DNA of 35,627 nucleotides from Candidatus Cloacimonadota bacterium (lineage in GTDB: Bacteria; Muiribacteriota; UBA6191). The notes under the pieces are model-generated. The model had not been told where the DNA came from, searched no databases, and saw only the letters and a list, made by a program, of their open reading frames with translations. The stretch is from the NCBI GenBank assembly GCA_019454875.1, contig JACFNL010000013.1, positions 13,893 to 49,519 of the forward strand. The letters are read 5' to 3'. The position numbers and the translations under genes are program-made. This document shows positions 26,624 to 34,753 of the stretch, in pieces; the stretch's first letter is position 1; the number at the start of each line of letters is the position of its first letter.

Positions 26624-28066
26624 TTAGAGGTTGATTGGCCGCTCGGCCAGACCATACCGGCCAGCCATTGCAGTCTCAGAATAAAAAGAGCGGTTGCGAA
26701 GTTCACGATTCTGTCTCCAGGCAGAGGATACCATTGAAGAAATTGTTTGTCCCCAAACCTTTCTTCTTTCTGCTCCCTTTAAGGCACTGCCAGGCCTGAC
26801 CTTGTCGCGTAAGGCCTTTACTTTCTGAACCGGTTTACCGGTCTGAACCGAAATATCGTAGAACATGGCATAATCAAGCTCGGTGATATCATTAAACTCT
26901 TTCATATAATTGACATAATAGCGCATTTTATCGTCAATGGATTTTCTGGAAATCTGATCAAAACACTGCCTTACTTCAGGTATTCCACCTAGTTTGACAA
27001 ACATGGCTTTAAGACGGCCCCTTGCACTTCTGCCCGGATCAAAATAGGTTCTTTTAACATGAATCATGGCCGCATTGGTGTTCATTGAAGCAATCTGAGC
27101 CAAAGCACTGGTGTCTGCCTCTCCAAGCACCTGAGCCAATAAAGCCCTATGCTGGCCAACGGCGAGCTTCAGTATGGATACAATTTCTCCCGAAGCCAAA
27201 GTCATTCCAGTAGGTCCCCATGTCAGTCCCTGTCCATCATTGGTCCCATCTCCACCGGGCCAGTTAAACTGCACTACATCATAGTCTGTGCCCTCAAAGA
27301 GATAACTGAGCTGACTGGCTCTCTCCCTGAAGTCAGGTCTAGTCATGGAAGGCAAAAGAGCTGCCATAAGATTATCATCAATGCAGCCAGTCCCTGAAAG
27401 GCCCTTCTCCCTCTGATATTCCAATATTGCATCTTTGGTACCGCGACCAAATTTCCCATCCACTGTAAGCCTGAGTGCTCTTTGCACCTCTCCTACTGCA
27501 CTCCACTTACTGGCAATAAGAGTCGGTTTATTATAACGGCCAAAACTGTAGGGAGATTCAAAGGCACAATAATAAACAATGCCGGTTCCCTCAACAGCGG
27601 CAGTAGTAGTGGCTGTGCTTTCTACAACAGATGGAGAGGACACTGGCGCAGATACAGAAGAAGCCCCAAAATCATCAAAGGCATTCACCGGCGAATCTTC
27701 TGCTCCCTCAGGATGAAAACCTAAAACAGGCAATGTCTGATCTGGGACTGTTTCCGAAACTACTGGGGTTTCTACAACAGCAATAACCGGTTCATCAGGT
27801 GTAACCGCCACAGGCTCGTCTCTTAGTACAGCACTGCTGACAGTGGGGGTATCAACGGGGGTTTCTACAGGCAGGGTTTCTGAAACCTGAAAGGTGGAAA
27901 CCGGGACAGGCGACTGAGTAGTCTGTACTTCCTCAGTTCGTGGGGAATCCCCACCCTTTGACATAAAAAATGAAAACAGAGATGCCGCAAAAATTATTGG
28001 TAATAATGGCATAAGACCTACTACGCAAAACCTGTTAAAAAAGTTTCGTACAAAATTAGGCCTCAA
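26624..28066 (-). CDS. Membrane-anchored protein with peptidoglycan-binding motif and GH46/lysozyme-like domain
   Basis: 480 residues. N-terminus with four Arg before a hydrophobic segment (~14-35) looks like a signal anchor; a Pro/Val/Thr-rich linker (~40-165) follows. Residues ~190-237 resemble a peptidoglycan-binding module (VGEVQRAL...VDGKFGRGTKDAI). Residues ~245-480 resemble chitosanase/lysozyme-like GH46: E258 (FEGTDYD) and D277 (NDGQGLTWG) sit 19 apart, like the E22/D40 pair of Streptomyces chitosanase, and MFYDISVQTG matches its YYDAIVMHG segment. Hence probably a periplasmic polysaccharide or murein hydrolase tethered to the inner membrane; substrate unknown. The start is TTG at 28066, forced by an in-frame TGA just upstream; the next Met (19) would lose the basic n-region. 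C167 and C228 might pair. Transcribed together with ppc. Confidence 0.8.
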   Translation of the reverse strand: MRPNFVRNFFNRFCVVGLMPLLPIIFAASLFSFFMSKGGDSPRTEEVQTTQSPVPVSTFQVSETLPVETPVDTPTVSSAVLRDEPVAVTPDEPVIAVVETPVVSETVPDQTLPVLGFHPEGAEDSPVNAFDDFGASSVSAPVSSPSVVESTATTTAAVEGTGIVYYCAFESPYSFGRYNKPTLIASKWSAVGEVQRALRLTVDGKFGRGTKDAILEYQREKGLSGTGCIDDNLMAALLPSMTRPDFRERASQLSYLFEGTDYDVVQFNWPGGDGTNDGQGLTWGPTGMTLASGEIVSILKLAVGQHRALLAQVLGEADTSALAQIASMNTNAAMIHVKRTYFDPGRSARGRLKAMFVKLGGIPEVRQCFDQISRKSIDDKMRYYVNYMKEFNDITELDYAMFYDISVQTGKPVQKVKALRDKVRPGSALKGAERRKVWGQTISSMVSSAWRQNRELRNRSFYSETAMAGRYGLAERPINL

Positions 28067-28115
28067 CCATCATAAAGTGTAAATATATACCCCAAACCGT
28101 CCGATTCCACATAGT

Positions 28116-28958
28116 ATGAAAGCCTGTAGAAATTGTCGTCAGCCCAATGAAGAATCCGCCCGCTTCTGTTTTCAGTGCGGATCAAAATTAGCCACCAGCC
28201 TGCCTGTTTTTTCCATCCCACTGCCTAAACAGCAGCTTTCACACAAAAAAACGGAAACCTTGGTGAAAGATTCTGAAATCTGTCATCCTCTGCAAAAATC
28301 TGAGGCTGTTATCACAACAGAAAATCAGGGAAGTCTTTTAAGCCCGGAGTTAAACTCCAGGATCCGTGAGAGTTTAAAGGCCAGGACTGCTGAACCAAAA
28401 GTAACTGAAAATCTGGTAAAACCAAAACCAAGTCTGTTATCAGCACAGGACAAAACCGTACTGAAAAAACTCCTGCAACCCAAATCATTGGAAAATCAGA
28501 ACCAGGGACCTTTTACCCTGCCCAGACAGGAAAAAAACTTTGCCCTGCATAAACTGGAAAAAATCGAGGAGCAGAAACAGGAAGAACTACGGCGCAAAGA
28601 AAGAGAAAAAAAAGTTGCCGAGGATTTGGCATTTCTTGAGCAGATGTTCTCCAAGCCTAAAAAAACTAACTCCCAGGACAGCAATAGAGAAACTGTTCTA
28701 GCCCGAATTGAAGAAAGACGGGAGCTTGCCCGCACAGCCGTAAGCAGTGCCCCCGTGCAAAACAGTCTGATAGAGCCAGAAACGGAAAACCAGACACTTC
28801 CCGATGCATCCCTTTGGCTTCAGGCCAATCACAAAAAAAGACCTGCCACCCCTTCTGAGCAGTTGCAGAAGTACACAGTAAACAACAGTTCAGAGTGGAT
28901 GACCCCGGTTCTGACACTGGCTGTCTTTTTATACTTCTGCTATGTGCTCTACATCTGA
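28116..28958 (+). CDS. Tail-anchored zinc-ribbon protein with coiled coil
   Basis: 280 residues, not recognised as a named family. An N-terminal zinc ribbon has C4-x2-C7-x10-C18-x2-C21 (CRNC...CFQC). The middle is low-complexity and Lys/Gln/Glu-rich, with a strongly charged likely coiled coil at ~138-182. The C-terminus (262-280) is hydrophobic to the last residue, so the protein is probably tail-anchored in the inner membrane with the zinc ribbon in the cytoplasm. No enzymatic motif is seen; a scaffold or sensor role is possible but not shown. It is divergent from the hydrolase gene (49 bp apart), and its stop is one base from the stop of the convergent enoyl-CoA hydratase gene. No clear Shine-Dalgarno precedes the ATG. 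Confidence 0.85.
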   Translation: MKACRNCRQPNEESARFCFQCGSKLATSLPVFSIPLPKQQLSHKKTETLVKDSEICHPLQKSEAVITTENQGSLLSPELNSRIRESLKARTAEPKVTENLVKPKPSLLSAQDKTVLKKLLQPKSLENQNQGPFTLPRQEKNFALHKLEKIEEQKQEELRRKEREKKVAEDLAFLEQMFSKPKKTNSQDSNRETVLARIEERRELARTAVSSAPVQNSLIEPETENQTLPDASLWLQANHKKRPATPSEQLQKYTVNNSSEWMTPVLTLAVFLYFCYVLYI

Positions 28959-28959
28959 G

Positions 28960-29736
28960 TTACTGCCTTTGAAATCTGGCCGGGCGTTTTTCTAAAAAAG
29001 CTTTGGTTCCTTCCTGTTTATCACTGGTACCACAAATCTGGGCAAATTCCAAAGTCTCTACCTTAAGGGCAGAACCAAGATCCAGTGAATATCCCAAACG
29101 AATACTGCGTTTGGCGGCCATAACGGCCAAAGGGGCTTTGGCTGCTATTTTTTCGGCTATCTGGCGCACCGAAGCAACTAATTCAGCCTTGGGGAAAACC
29201 CCCTGAACCAGACCATCTGATAGGGCCTCTTGGGCTGTGACCATTTCCCCGGTAAACACATATTCCGAAGCCTTGCCAACTCCAATCAGACGGCTTAGTC
29301 TCTGAGTTCCACCATATCCTGGTATCAATCCGAGGGAAACTTCAGGTAAGCCCATTTTGGCAGTATCTGCGGCATACCTCAAATCACAGGCCAGAGCAAC
29401 TTCCAGTCCCCCTCCGAGGGCAAATCCATTGATACAGGCAATCACCGGACAGGGAAACTCTTCAATCTTTTTTAAAAACTGGTGACCAAGTTCGGATATG
29501 TCCCGTCCATCTTCTACAGAAGCCAACGCAAGCTCGCCAATGTCTGCCCCTGCCACAAAGGCCTTCTCACCCTTACCCGTGAGAATTAGAACCTTAAGCT
29601 CCTGATCCATCTTCAAGGTATCAAGAATGGCAATTCCTTCAGTAATCAGATCCTTATTTAAGGCATTCAAAACTTTTTCCCTCGAAAATTTCAAGGTAAA
29701 AATTCCACTATCTTTTTCCATTTCAAAATACTGCAT
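28960..29736 (-). CDS. Enoyl-CoA hydratase/isomerase (crotonase family)
   Basis: 258 residues, the normal crotonase length. The oxyanion-hole segment AGADI (62-66) and GGG (108-110) are present. Both catalytic glutamates of enoyl-CoA hydratase are in place: E112 in GGGLEVALACD and E132 in PEVSLGLIPG, so hydration of 2-enoyl-CoA in beta-oxidation or a related pathway is likely. The exact substrate chain and a gene symbol cannot be set from sequence alone. It is last in the five-gene minus-strand operon, 2 bp after the upstream gene. Its Shine-Dalgarno (AAGGAG) is formed by the last two sense codons of that gene, just before the stop, which suggests coupled translation. Confidence 0.93.
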   Translation of the reverse strand: MQYFEMEKDSGIFTLKFSREKVLNALNKDLITEGIAILDTLKMDQELKVLILTGKGEKAFVAGADIGELALASVEDGRDISELGHQFLKKIEEFPCPVIACINGFALGGGLEVALACDLRYAADTAKMGLPEVSLGLIPGYGGTQRLSRLIGVGKASEYVFTGEMVTAQEALSDGLVQGVFPKAELVASVRQIAEKIAAKAPLAVMAAKRSIRLGYSLDLGSALKVETLEFAQICGTSDKQEGTKAFLEKRPARFQRQ

Positions 29737-29738
29737 TT

Positions 29739-30275
29739 TTACTCCTTATCACTCCAGATCATGTTAAGAATCTTTCTGACCAAAGGCTCATCAATGTCCT
29801 CATTCATCCGGCCTGTCACATACATGGGATAATGCTTATACAGGGTAGTAATCCCCAGAACCGGTCTGGGATCCTCTGCTTCTTCAAGAAAATAGAATCC
29901 CCCAAAAAAAAACGACTGATTCCCAAGAATGATCTCACGGGGTTCGTGGGAATGGGAATTCCCCTGACCCACCTCTGATTTATCCCTGTTTAAAAATCGG
30001 GCTGAGGCAACCAGGGAATCTCCATAACCCAGGTACAAATCCCTGGCTGTTGGCAAAATCGAATCATAATAGGGACGATTGCCTAAAATCAGTTTCAGAT
30101 CCAAATCCCCGGATTTGAGTCTGTATAGGGAATAGGTTTCAGAATCCGAGGTCAGGGTCGTAACTGCAAATTTTTGCGAGGAAAAATCAAGAATCTCCCC
30201 AAAGATTCTCTCATTACACCATAAACAGTGTATGGTTCCCAAAAGAACCAATAAAATCTGAAACAAAAAATTCAT
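29739..30275 (-). CDS. Exported protein of unknown function in the heme operon
   Basis: 178 residues. A hydrophobic leader (~3-17) suggests Sec export; cysteines at 17 and 20 follow, but TIHC/CLWC does not fit a lipobox, so lipoprotein status is unsupported. The rest is beta-rich with aromatic clusters (NQSFFFGGFYFLEE) and a short His pair (HSH). No family recognised. Its ATG overlaps the hemD stop by 4 bp (ATGA) and is preceded by a good Shine-Dalgarno (GAGGTGAGG), so it is firmly part of the operon. A role linked to heme synthesis or envelope is only contextual. Confidence 0.8.
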   Translation of the reverse strand: MNFLFQILLVLLGTIHCLWCNERIFGEILDFSSQKFAVTTLTSDSETYSLYRLKSGDLDLKLILGNRPYYDSILPTARDLYLGYGDSLVASARFLNRDKSEVGQGNSHSHEPREIILGNQSFFFGGFYFLEEAEDPRPVLGITTLYKHYPMYVTGRMNEDIDEPLVRKILNMIWSDKE

Positions 30276-31009
30276 TGCCTCACCTCTTCGCGATATATCT
30301 TGACGGCCTGCAAGAGTCCCTTTAATGTTGCCTCATTGGCCGATACAACCTTGGGCATGCCCCAGGCCAAAAGTGTCTCAAAGCTTCTTCTTCCCATACA
30401 GAATGAAACAAAATTCCGGTCTGTAAAATTTCTTAAGGGCCTGGCTTGAGATGGGGCAAGAACCAAAAATCCAGGATAATCAAACTGATCAAACAACTCA
30501 CAAAGACTATTGTCAATCTGAAGGGGCAAAGAAGAATAGATGGGGATGGGCAAAAGCCGGATTCCAGACACTAAAGCCCGTTCGACCTCCTTAAGCACAT
30601 ACTGTTCCGAACAAGGATATCTGAGTGTCGAACCTGCTGGCAGATACGGAAGCACGGAGGCCATACAGTCCACCATGACCACGGCTTCTTTTTCACACCA
30701 CTTTTTCTTAAGAAGCATTCGGCCTCTGCTACCGACACAAAATATTCTCTGTGCCTGTTTTAGGATCGCGACTGCCGATTCATCTCCTAGAATCTCAAAA
30801 AAATAACGAACAGCCCGCTCTGAAGCAAACAATAAGGGCTGATTTTGCATCTCTTCAAGGGAAAGCCTCAGAATTTCACGACTCATACATGTCTCATAAC
30901 GGACAGATGGCAAAACCTTCTGGGGAATTCCTAACACGGAAAAAAGCTCCCGGCCTTCCAAAATATCTTCTTCAGCCCGTAGCCAGACCAGGACATCCAA
31001 ACTGTCCAC
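30272..31009 (-). CDS. hemD: Uroporphyrinogen-III synthase (divergent)
   Basis: Closes hydroxymethylbilane with D-ring inversion to uroporphyrinogen III, the fourth step of tetrapyrrole synthesis. 245 residues, normal length. HemD is a poorly conserved family; support comes from the layout LLFASERAVRYFFEIL, RIFCVGSRGRMLL, then TLRYPCSEQ and PIPIYSSLP, then FLVLAPSQARPL and VVSANEATLKGLLQA, which follow the usual 'FTSxxAVxxF / VGxxTAxxL / FTSPSxV' order, and from position directly after hemC. The start is GTG at 31009, immediately after the hemC TAG, with a weak GGGA upstream. It overlaps the next gene by 4 bp. Confidence 0.85.
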   Translation of the reverse strand: MDSLDVLVWLRAEEDILEGRELFSVLGIPQKVLPSVRYETCMSREILRLSLEEMQNQPLLFASERAVRYFFEILGDESAVAILKQAQRIFCVGSRGRMLLKKKWCEKEAVVMVDCMASVLPYLPAGSTLRYPCSEQYVLKEVERALVSGIRLLPIPIYSSLPLQIDNSLCELFDQFDYPGFLVLAPSQARPLRNFTDRNFVSFCMGRRSFETLLAWGMPKVVSANEATLKGLLQAVKIYREEVRQ

Positions 31010-31963
31010 CTATCCCGGTAAAAGGTGCTGCATGTTTCGTTCACGAATTTCTGTGAGCATATTCTCGGCAATCAGAGGATCCTTCAAATCACGGGTAGCC
31101 TGAGACAGGGTCACAAACTCATTTCCATCTTCATTTAGAAGTATGGCCTTTAAAATCATCTCTCCATCTACAATCTCGCTGAAAACACCAAGAGGCAGAC
31201 TGCAACCACCTTCAAGCATGGCTAGAAGATCTCTTTCATATCTGACACAGATTTCAGTTTCCTTGTGATTGAGCCGTTTCATGGATTTTTTTAACTCCGA
31301 GGATTTAAGAACCTGTAAAACCAGACAACCCTGTCCGGCACAGGGATAAAAATCCCGCTCCGACAAATCAACTACCATGAGCCTTGGATCACTGGTAAAT
31401 CCACCCCGTTTCAGACCCGCTTTGGCAAGACACAGAACATCAATATCCCCATTTAATAGTTTTTGCATTCTTGTATCAAGATTACCCCGGCATTCCAGAA
31501 CCGTCACGGCCTGATTTTTTCTTAAAATCTGGGCCTTGCGGCGAATGGCAGAGGTACCAATCCGAAAACCGGAAGGCAAGGACTCAATGGAAGTCGGACC
31601 CTTATAACCAGCGGGGTAGACCAGACAGTCATGAATCTCTTCTCTGGGAAGATAAGCCGCAATTTCAAGATTTTTAACCTTGGTTGTGGGCATATCCTTC
31701 AGGCAGTGTAAAGCAACATCAATGCGCCCATCCAAAAGGGCTTCATCCAGTTCTTTAGTGAAAACCCCCTGAGTTCCGATATCCCTGAGTGGTCTGTCTG
31801 TAATCTGATCTCCAAGGGTCTTGATGGTAATAATTTCCACATCCCTTTTAAGAGAAGACTTCAGTTGCAAAGCCACTGCATTTGCCTGAGCCAATGCCAG
31901 TCTTGAACCTCTGGTTCCCAGTTTGATTACCGTTGATTCCATCAGAGTTTCTGAATCACCCAT
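31010..31963 (-). CDS. hemC: Porphobilinogen deaminase (hydroxymethylbilane synthase)
   Basis: Polymerises four porphobilinogen units to hydroxymethylbilane using a covalent dipyrromethane cofactor. Signatures: LGTRGSRLALAQ 15-26, LHCLKDMPT with catalytic D90, GTSAIRRKAQI 136-146, RGNLDTR 159-165, the cofactor-bearing C254 in EGGCSLPLG. Family-usual residues are replaced in two motifs: LHC for the common (V/I)HS and QGC for QGA. The ATG at 31963 has a strong Shine-Dalgarno (AAGGAAG, 7 bases away) and overlaps rfaE1 by 22 bp; the alternative ATG at 31942 (ATGA overlap with the rfaE1 stop) gives a more typical N-terminus but lacks such a site. Confidence 0.97.
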   Translation of the reverse strand: MGDSETLMESTVIKLGTRGSRLALAQANAVALQLKSSLKRDVEIITIKTLGDQITDRPLRDIGTQGVFTKELDEALLDGRIDVALHCLKDMPTTKVKNLEIAAYLPREEIHDCLVYPAGYKGPTSIESLPSGFRIGTSAIRRKAQILRKNQAVTVLECRGNLDTRMQKLLNGDIDVLCLAKAGLKRGGFTSDPRLMVVDLSERDFYPCAGQGCLVLQVLKSSELKKSMKRLNHKETEICVRYERDLLAMLEGGCSLPLGVFSEIVDGEMILKAILLNEDGNEFVTLSQATRDLKDPLIAENMLTEIRERNMQHLLPG

Positions 31964-32922
31964 GCAAATTCTTCCTTTGATACGGTTGCTGCACCTAATT
32001 TGCCAACAACAACTCCAGCCGCACCATTTGCCAATTTAGCAGCATCTTCCCAGCTGACCCCACAGGCTTTGACCGCAGTCAATACAGAAATTACTGTATC
32101 TCCAGCACCGGTTACATCAAAAACTTCCCGAGCCTGAGCTGCAATATAAAGCTCTGAACCTGAAGAGCACAACATCATACCACGACGGCCCAAAGTTATG
32201 AGTAACGCTTCCAAATCCAAATCCTGCCGCATCTGCCTACCAAGTCTTGAAACCCTGTCTTCTGTATCCAGTTCCGAAGACAAAGCGGTTTCTGCCTCCA
32301 GTTGATTGGGGGTTATACAGGAAAACCCCCGGTATCTGTCAAAGGAGCGGGACTTGGGATCAACAACAACTAGCTTGTCTGACTTCTGCTTTAATGCACG
32401 AATCCCATCAAGCATTGCAAGACTCAAAAAACCCTTGCCGTAATCACTTAGAATCACTGCATCAAATGAATCCCAGACAGCTTCAAGTCGAGATAATACC
32501 TGAGCAGTTTCCTCCTGCTCCATCGCACGGATTTCTTCCCGATCAAGTCTTAACATCTGCTGCTGTCCAGCCAGAATCCTGGTCTTGATGGTTGTGGGTC
32601 TTTCCACACTTCGGGTAAGTAATTCTGAACCAATCCCTCTGCCCTGAAGAAGTCCAATCAATTGAGCTGCAGCCACATCCTGGCCAACCATGCTCATAAT
32701 TGCCGTACGCACCCCTAGATCCACAAGGTTGTTAGCCACATTGGCAGCACCACCGAGTAAATATTCATCCCTCATGGCCTCAACCACGGGAACTGGAGCT
32801 TCCGGGCTGATTCGCCGAACCTGGCCCCACACATAATGATCAAGCATCACATCGCCTACTACCAGCAAGCGAATCCGGCCCAGTTTTTCGAGCAATTCCT
32901 CAATATTCAACATAGGAAGCAT
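31942..32922 (-). CDS. rfaE1: D-glycero-beta-D-manno-heptose-7-phosphate kinase
   Basis: PfkB/ribokinase-family sugar kinase (also called hldA or hldE N-domain) that phosphorylates heptose 7-phosphate at C1 on the way to ADP-heptose for LPS inner core. 326 residues, matching the single-domain kinase rather than the fused HldE. Signatures: VVGDVMLDHYVWG 21-33, GGAANVANN 57-65, VVDPKSRSFDRYRG 186-199, TPNQLE 204-209 and DVTGAGDT 269-276 with catalytic D275. Start is ATG at 32922; a second ATG at 32913 is possible. It heads the operon continuing into hemC. The adenylyltransferase partner (rfaE2) is not in the window. Confidence 0.95.
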   Translation of the reverse strand: MLPMLNIEELLEKLGRIRLLVVGDVMLDHYVWGQVRRISPEAPVPVVEAMRDEYLLGGAANVANNLVDLGVRTAIMSMVGQDVAAAQLIGLLQGRGIGSELLTRSVERPTTIKTRILAGQQQMLRLDREEIRAMEQEETAQVLSRLEAVWDSFDAVILSDYGKGFLSLAMLDGIRALKQKSDKLVVVDPKSRSFDRYRGFSCITPNQLEAETALSSELDTEDRVSRLGRQMRQDLDLEALLITLGRRGMMLCSSGSELYIAAQAREVFDVTGAGDTVISVLTAVKACGVSWEDAAKLANGAAGVVVGKLGAATVSKEEFAWVIQKL

Positions 32923-32968
32923 AATACACCAGCTTCCCAGGGCAAATGCAAAGGTGAACTTTAACTAC

Positions 32969-32997
32969 TTGACCACTGCGACACTACTGCCTAGAAT
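32969..32997 (+). promoter_or_regulatory. Near-consensus sigma-70 promoter for the ATPase-phhA operon
   Basis: TTGACC at 32969-32974 and TAGAAT at 32992-32997, separated by exactly 17 bp; each hexamer matches five of six consensus bases. A start around 33004 would give a ~28-nt leader before the ATG at 33032, with AAAAAGG upstream as a modest ribosome site. Confidence 0.7.
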
Positions 32998-33009
32998 GTG
33001 CTGAGTAGT
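32983..33009. repeat. Possible operator: ACTACT/AGTAGT inverted repeat across the -10 box
   Basis: ACTACT at 32983-32988 and its reverse complement AGTAGT at 33004-33009 flank the -10 element and predicted start site. The six-base arms with a 15-base gap could bind a dimeric regulator, but arms this short can occur by chance. Confidence 0.25.
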
Positions 33010-33031
33010 AAAAACTAAAAAGGCAGTCCGA

Positions 33032-34753
33032 ATGACAAGGCTTATTGGCAGGGACAAAGAAATTCAGTTACTGAATCAGTCCATTCAGGATTCCAGCGGC
33101 GGTTCCTGCCTGCTTTCAGGCATTACTGGCAGCGGTAAAACCTATCTTTTGCGGCATTGGTACGAACCTAGCTTTAACATTCGTGGTCGTAAAGCATGGC
33201 ATACCTGCATTAATCCCTTGATGCCAGCCCAGGAATTTGTGAAATCCCTGGCCCGTGAATTGTGGATGGATCTTAACCCTGAAGAACAGAATTTTGTCAC
33301 AATCGCGCTACAGGCGGAACTTGGGAAACAGTTTTCTTTCCCAATCTGGCTCATCGAATCCGATCAGCACCTTCTTAAGGACGGATATGTATTTCTTGAG
33401 TTTTTAAAAATACTGAGAAATCTGCATGATACAGGTATTGTTCTAATCATCGATCAGTGTGAGCTGTTAAGCCCGGAGTCCCGCCTGCTTTTAAAACATG
33501 TCAATGAATGGAAACCGCTTGGTGTCTATATTTTTATGGCACTCAGAAGTTCTGATATCAGTAAGGAATCCATCAGTCGCGACTTCGGTTCCACTTTCTT
33601 TTTTAAGGGCTGTTCCCACCTTGAAGTGCATCCACTTGGAGCAGAGTTTGAGGATGAATACAGGCAGGCATGGGGTATTCAGACCGATGACAATCAGTTC
33701 CATTACATGGAATACGCTGTGTACCAGAAGCGGGGCTGGCTTTTGGAACAGTTGCAGGATGACAAGGAGCTTCGTCAGACATTTTTGTGGCTGGCCCAGT
33801 ACCCTTATGGGGTACCTCACGGATACAACCGCTATCTGAATACCCTAAAAAAACATCTGGCCCAAAGACCTCAACTGGAAGAAATTTTTCACTTCCGCAG
33901 ATCCGATCTGGTTTTTTCAAACATTCAGCATGTTTATGATCTTTACGATCACTTTTCCGAGGAAATGCCCCCTCTTGAGCCCCCGCCCTCTGGCCTGGGA
34001 GACTGGGAGCTTTGCCACCGGGTTCACCTCAGCCTGACTCACAATCTCGAAAAACTCGAGGAGATTCGGCTTTTAGCCCGCCGTTATGCCCAGACTTTCA
34101 GTATCCGTGGTCTAAAAGAAATGACAGAGGTTTTAGGAGATATTCTGGAACCAGAGATTCCCCTGGCCCTTTTAAATGTTGCCCAGGGACATCTTGACCC
34201 CAAAGAAATTCTGGCTGTGGTAATGCCTAATCTGAAACCGGATTGGGAGCATCCACTTACGGCTCTGTGTCTGCATTCTTTCAGCAGGCTCGGACAACTC
34301 CCTCTTTTAGTGGAACACGCTGACTCTATTCCAGAGATTCACAGGAGTAGAACCTTAAGCCTGATTATTTTTCACGCTATGCAGCAGGATCCTGAATCCG
34401 TACTGCAATCCGTAGAAAAACTGAACCTACCTAAAGAATTCAAACAGGCCTGTCTCAGTTTAGGCAAGTTTCTGTTTGGTAATGACAACCTGGACAAGGC
34501 ACCATTTCGACATGGTCATCTAGCCACTGTAAGCCGTCTGGCCCGTGCCATTGAAATGCATGAAAACGGGGCAAATAATGAGTCCCTGGCCCTTTTGGAA
34601 ACCTGTGTCCGAGATGCCAAACAAAGCCTGGATCTTGGTTCCTTGACCTGTGCTTATCAGAAGATATCCGATATCATGGAGACCTTGGAAGATTTTGATA
34701 ATCAGTTGAAATTCTACCGTCTAGCTGTAGTGGCAGGAGTGTTCACTCCATGA
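33032..34753 (+). CDS. P-loop ATPase with helical C-terminal region (AAA/STAND-like)
   Basis: 573 residues. A GRDKEIQLL segment at 6-14 (as at the start of AAA_16/Orc1-like ATPases) precedes Walker A GITGSGKT (30-37). Walker B is IVLIIDQCE (136-144) with D141; the residue after Asp is Gln rather than Glu, though E144 lies nearby. YIFMALRSSD may be the sensor-1 strand. The C-terminal half (~300-573) is helix-rich with TPR-like patterns, suggesting protein-protein contacts. Function unknown: a signalling or regulatory NTPase is plausible (inference). No transmembrane segment is visible. Its stop overlaps the phhA start (ATGA), so the two are translationally coupled; expression is expected from the promoter at 32969. 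Confidence 0.85.
   Translation: MTRLIGRDKEIQLLNQSIQDSSGGSCLLSGITGSGKTYLLRHWYEPSFNIRGRKAWHTCINPLMPAQEFVKSLARELWMDLNPEEQNFVTIALQAELGKQFSFPIWLIESDQHLLKDGYVFLEFLKILRNLHDTGIVLIIDQCELLSPESRLLLKHVNEWKPLGVYIFMALRSSDISKESISRDFGSTFFFKGCSHLEVHPLGAEFEDEYRQAWGIQTDDNQFHYMEYAVYQKRGWLLEQLQDDKELRQTFLWLAQYPYGVPHGYNRYLNTLKKHLAQRPQLEEIFHFRRSDLVFSNIQHVYDLYDHFSEEMPPLEPPPSGLGDWELCHRVHLSLTHNLEKLEEIRLLARRYAQTFSIRGLKEMTEVLGDILEPEIPLALLNVAQGHLDPKEILAVVMPNLKPDWEHPLTALCLHSFSRLGQLPLLVEHADSIPEIHRSRTLSLIIFHAMQQDPESVLQSVEKLNLPKEFKQACLSLGKFLFGNDNLDKAPFRHGHLATVSRLARAIEMHENGANNESLALLETCVRDAKQSLDLGSLTCAYQKISDIMETLEDFDNQLKFYRLAVVAGVFTP

Noticed and set aside
28067..28115. AT-rich TATATA-like boxes between the divergent hydrolase and zinc-ribbon genes
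   Set aside because: A promoter must serve each direction nearby, but no -35 partner at 16-18 bp was found on either strand, so none is called.
30210..30240. Lipoprotein signal for the 178-residue exported protein
   Set aside because: Cysteines follow the hydrophobic leader, but the preceding residues (TIH, LW) do not fit a lipobox.
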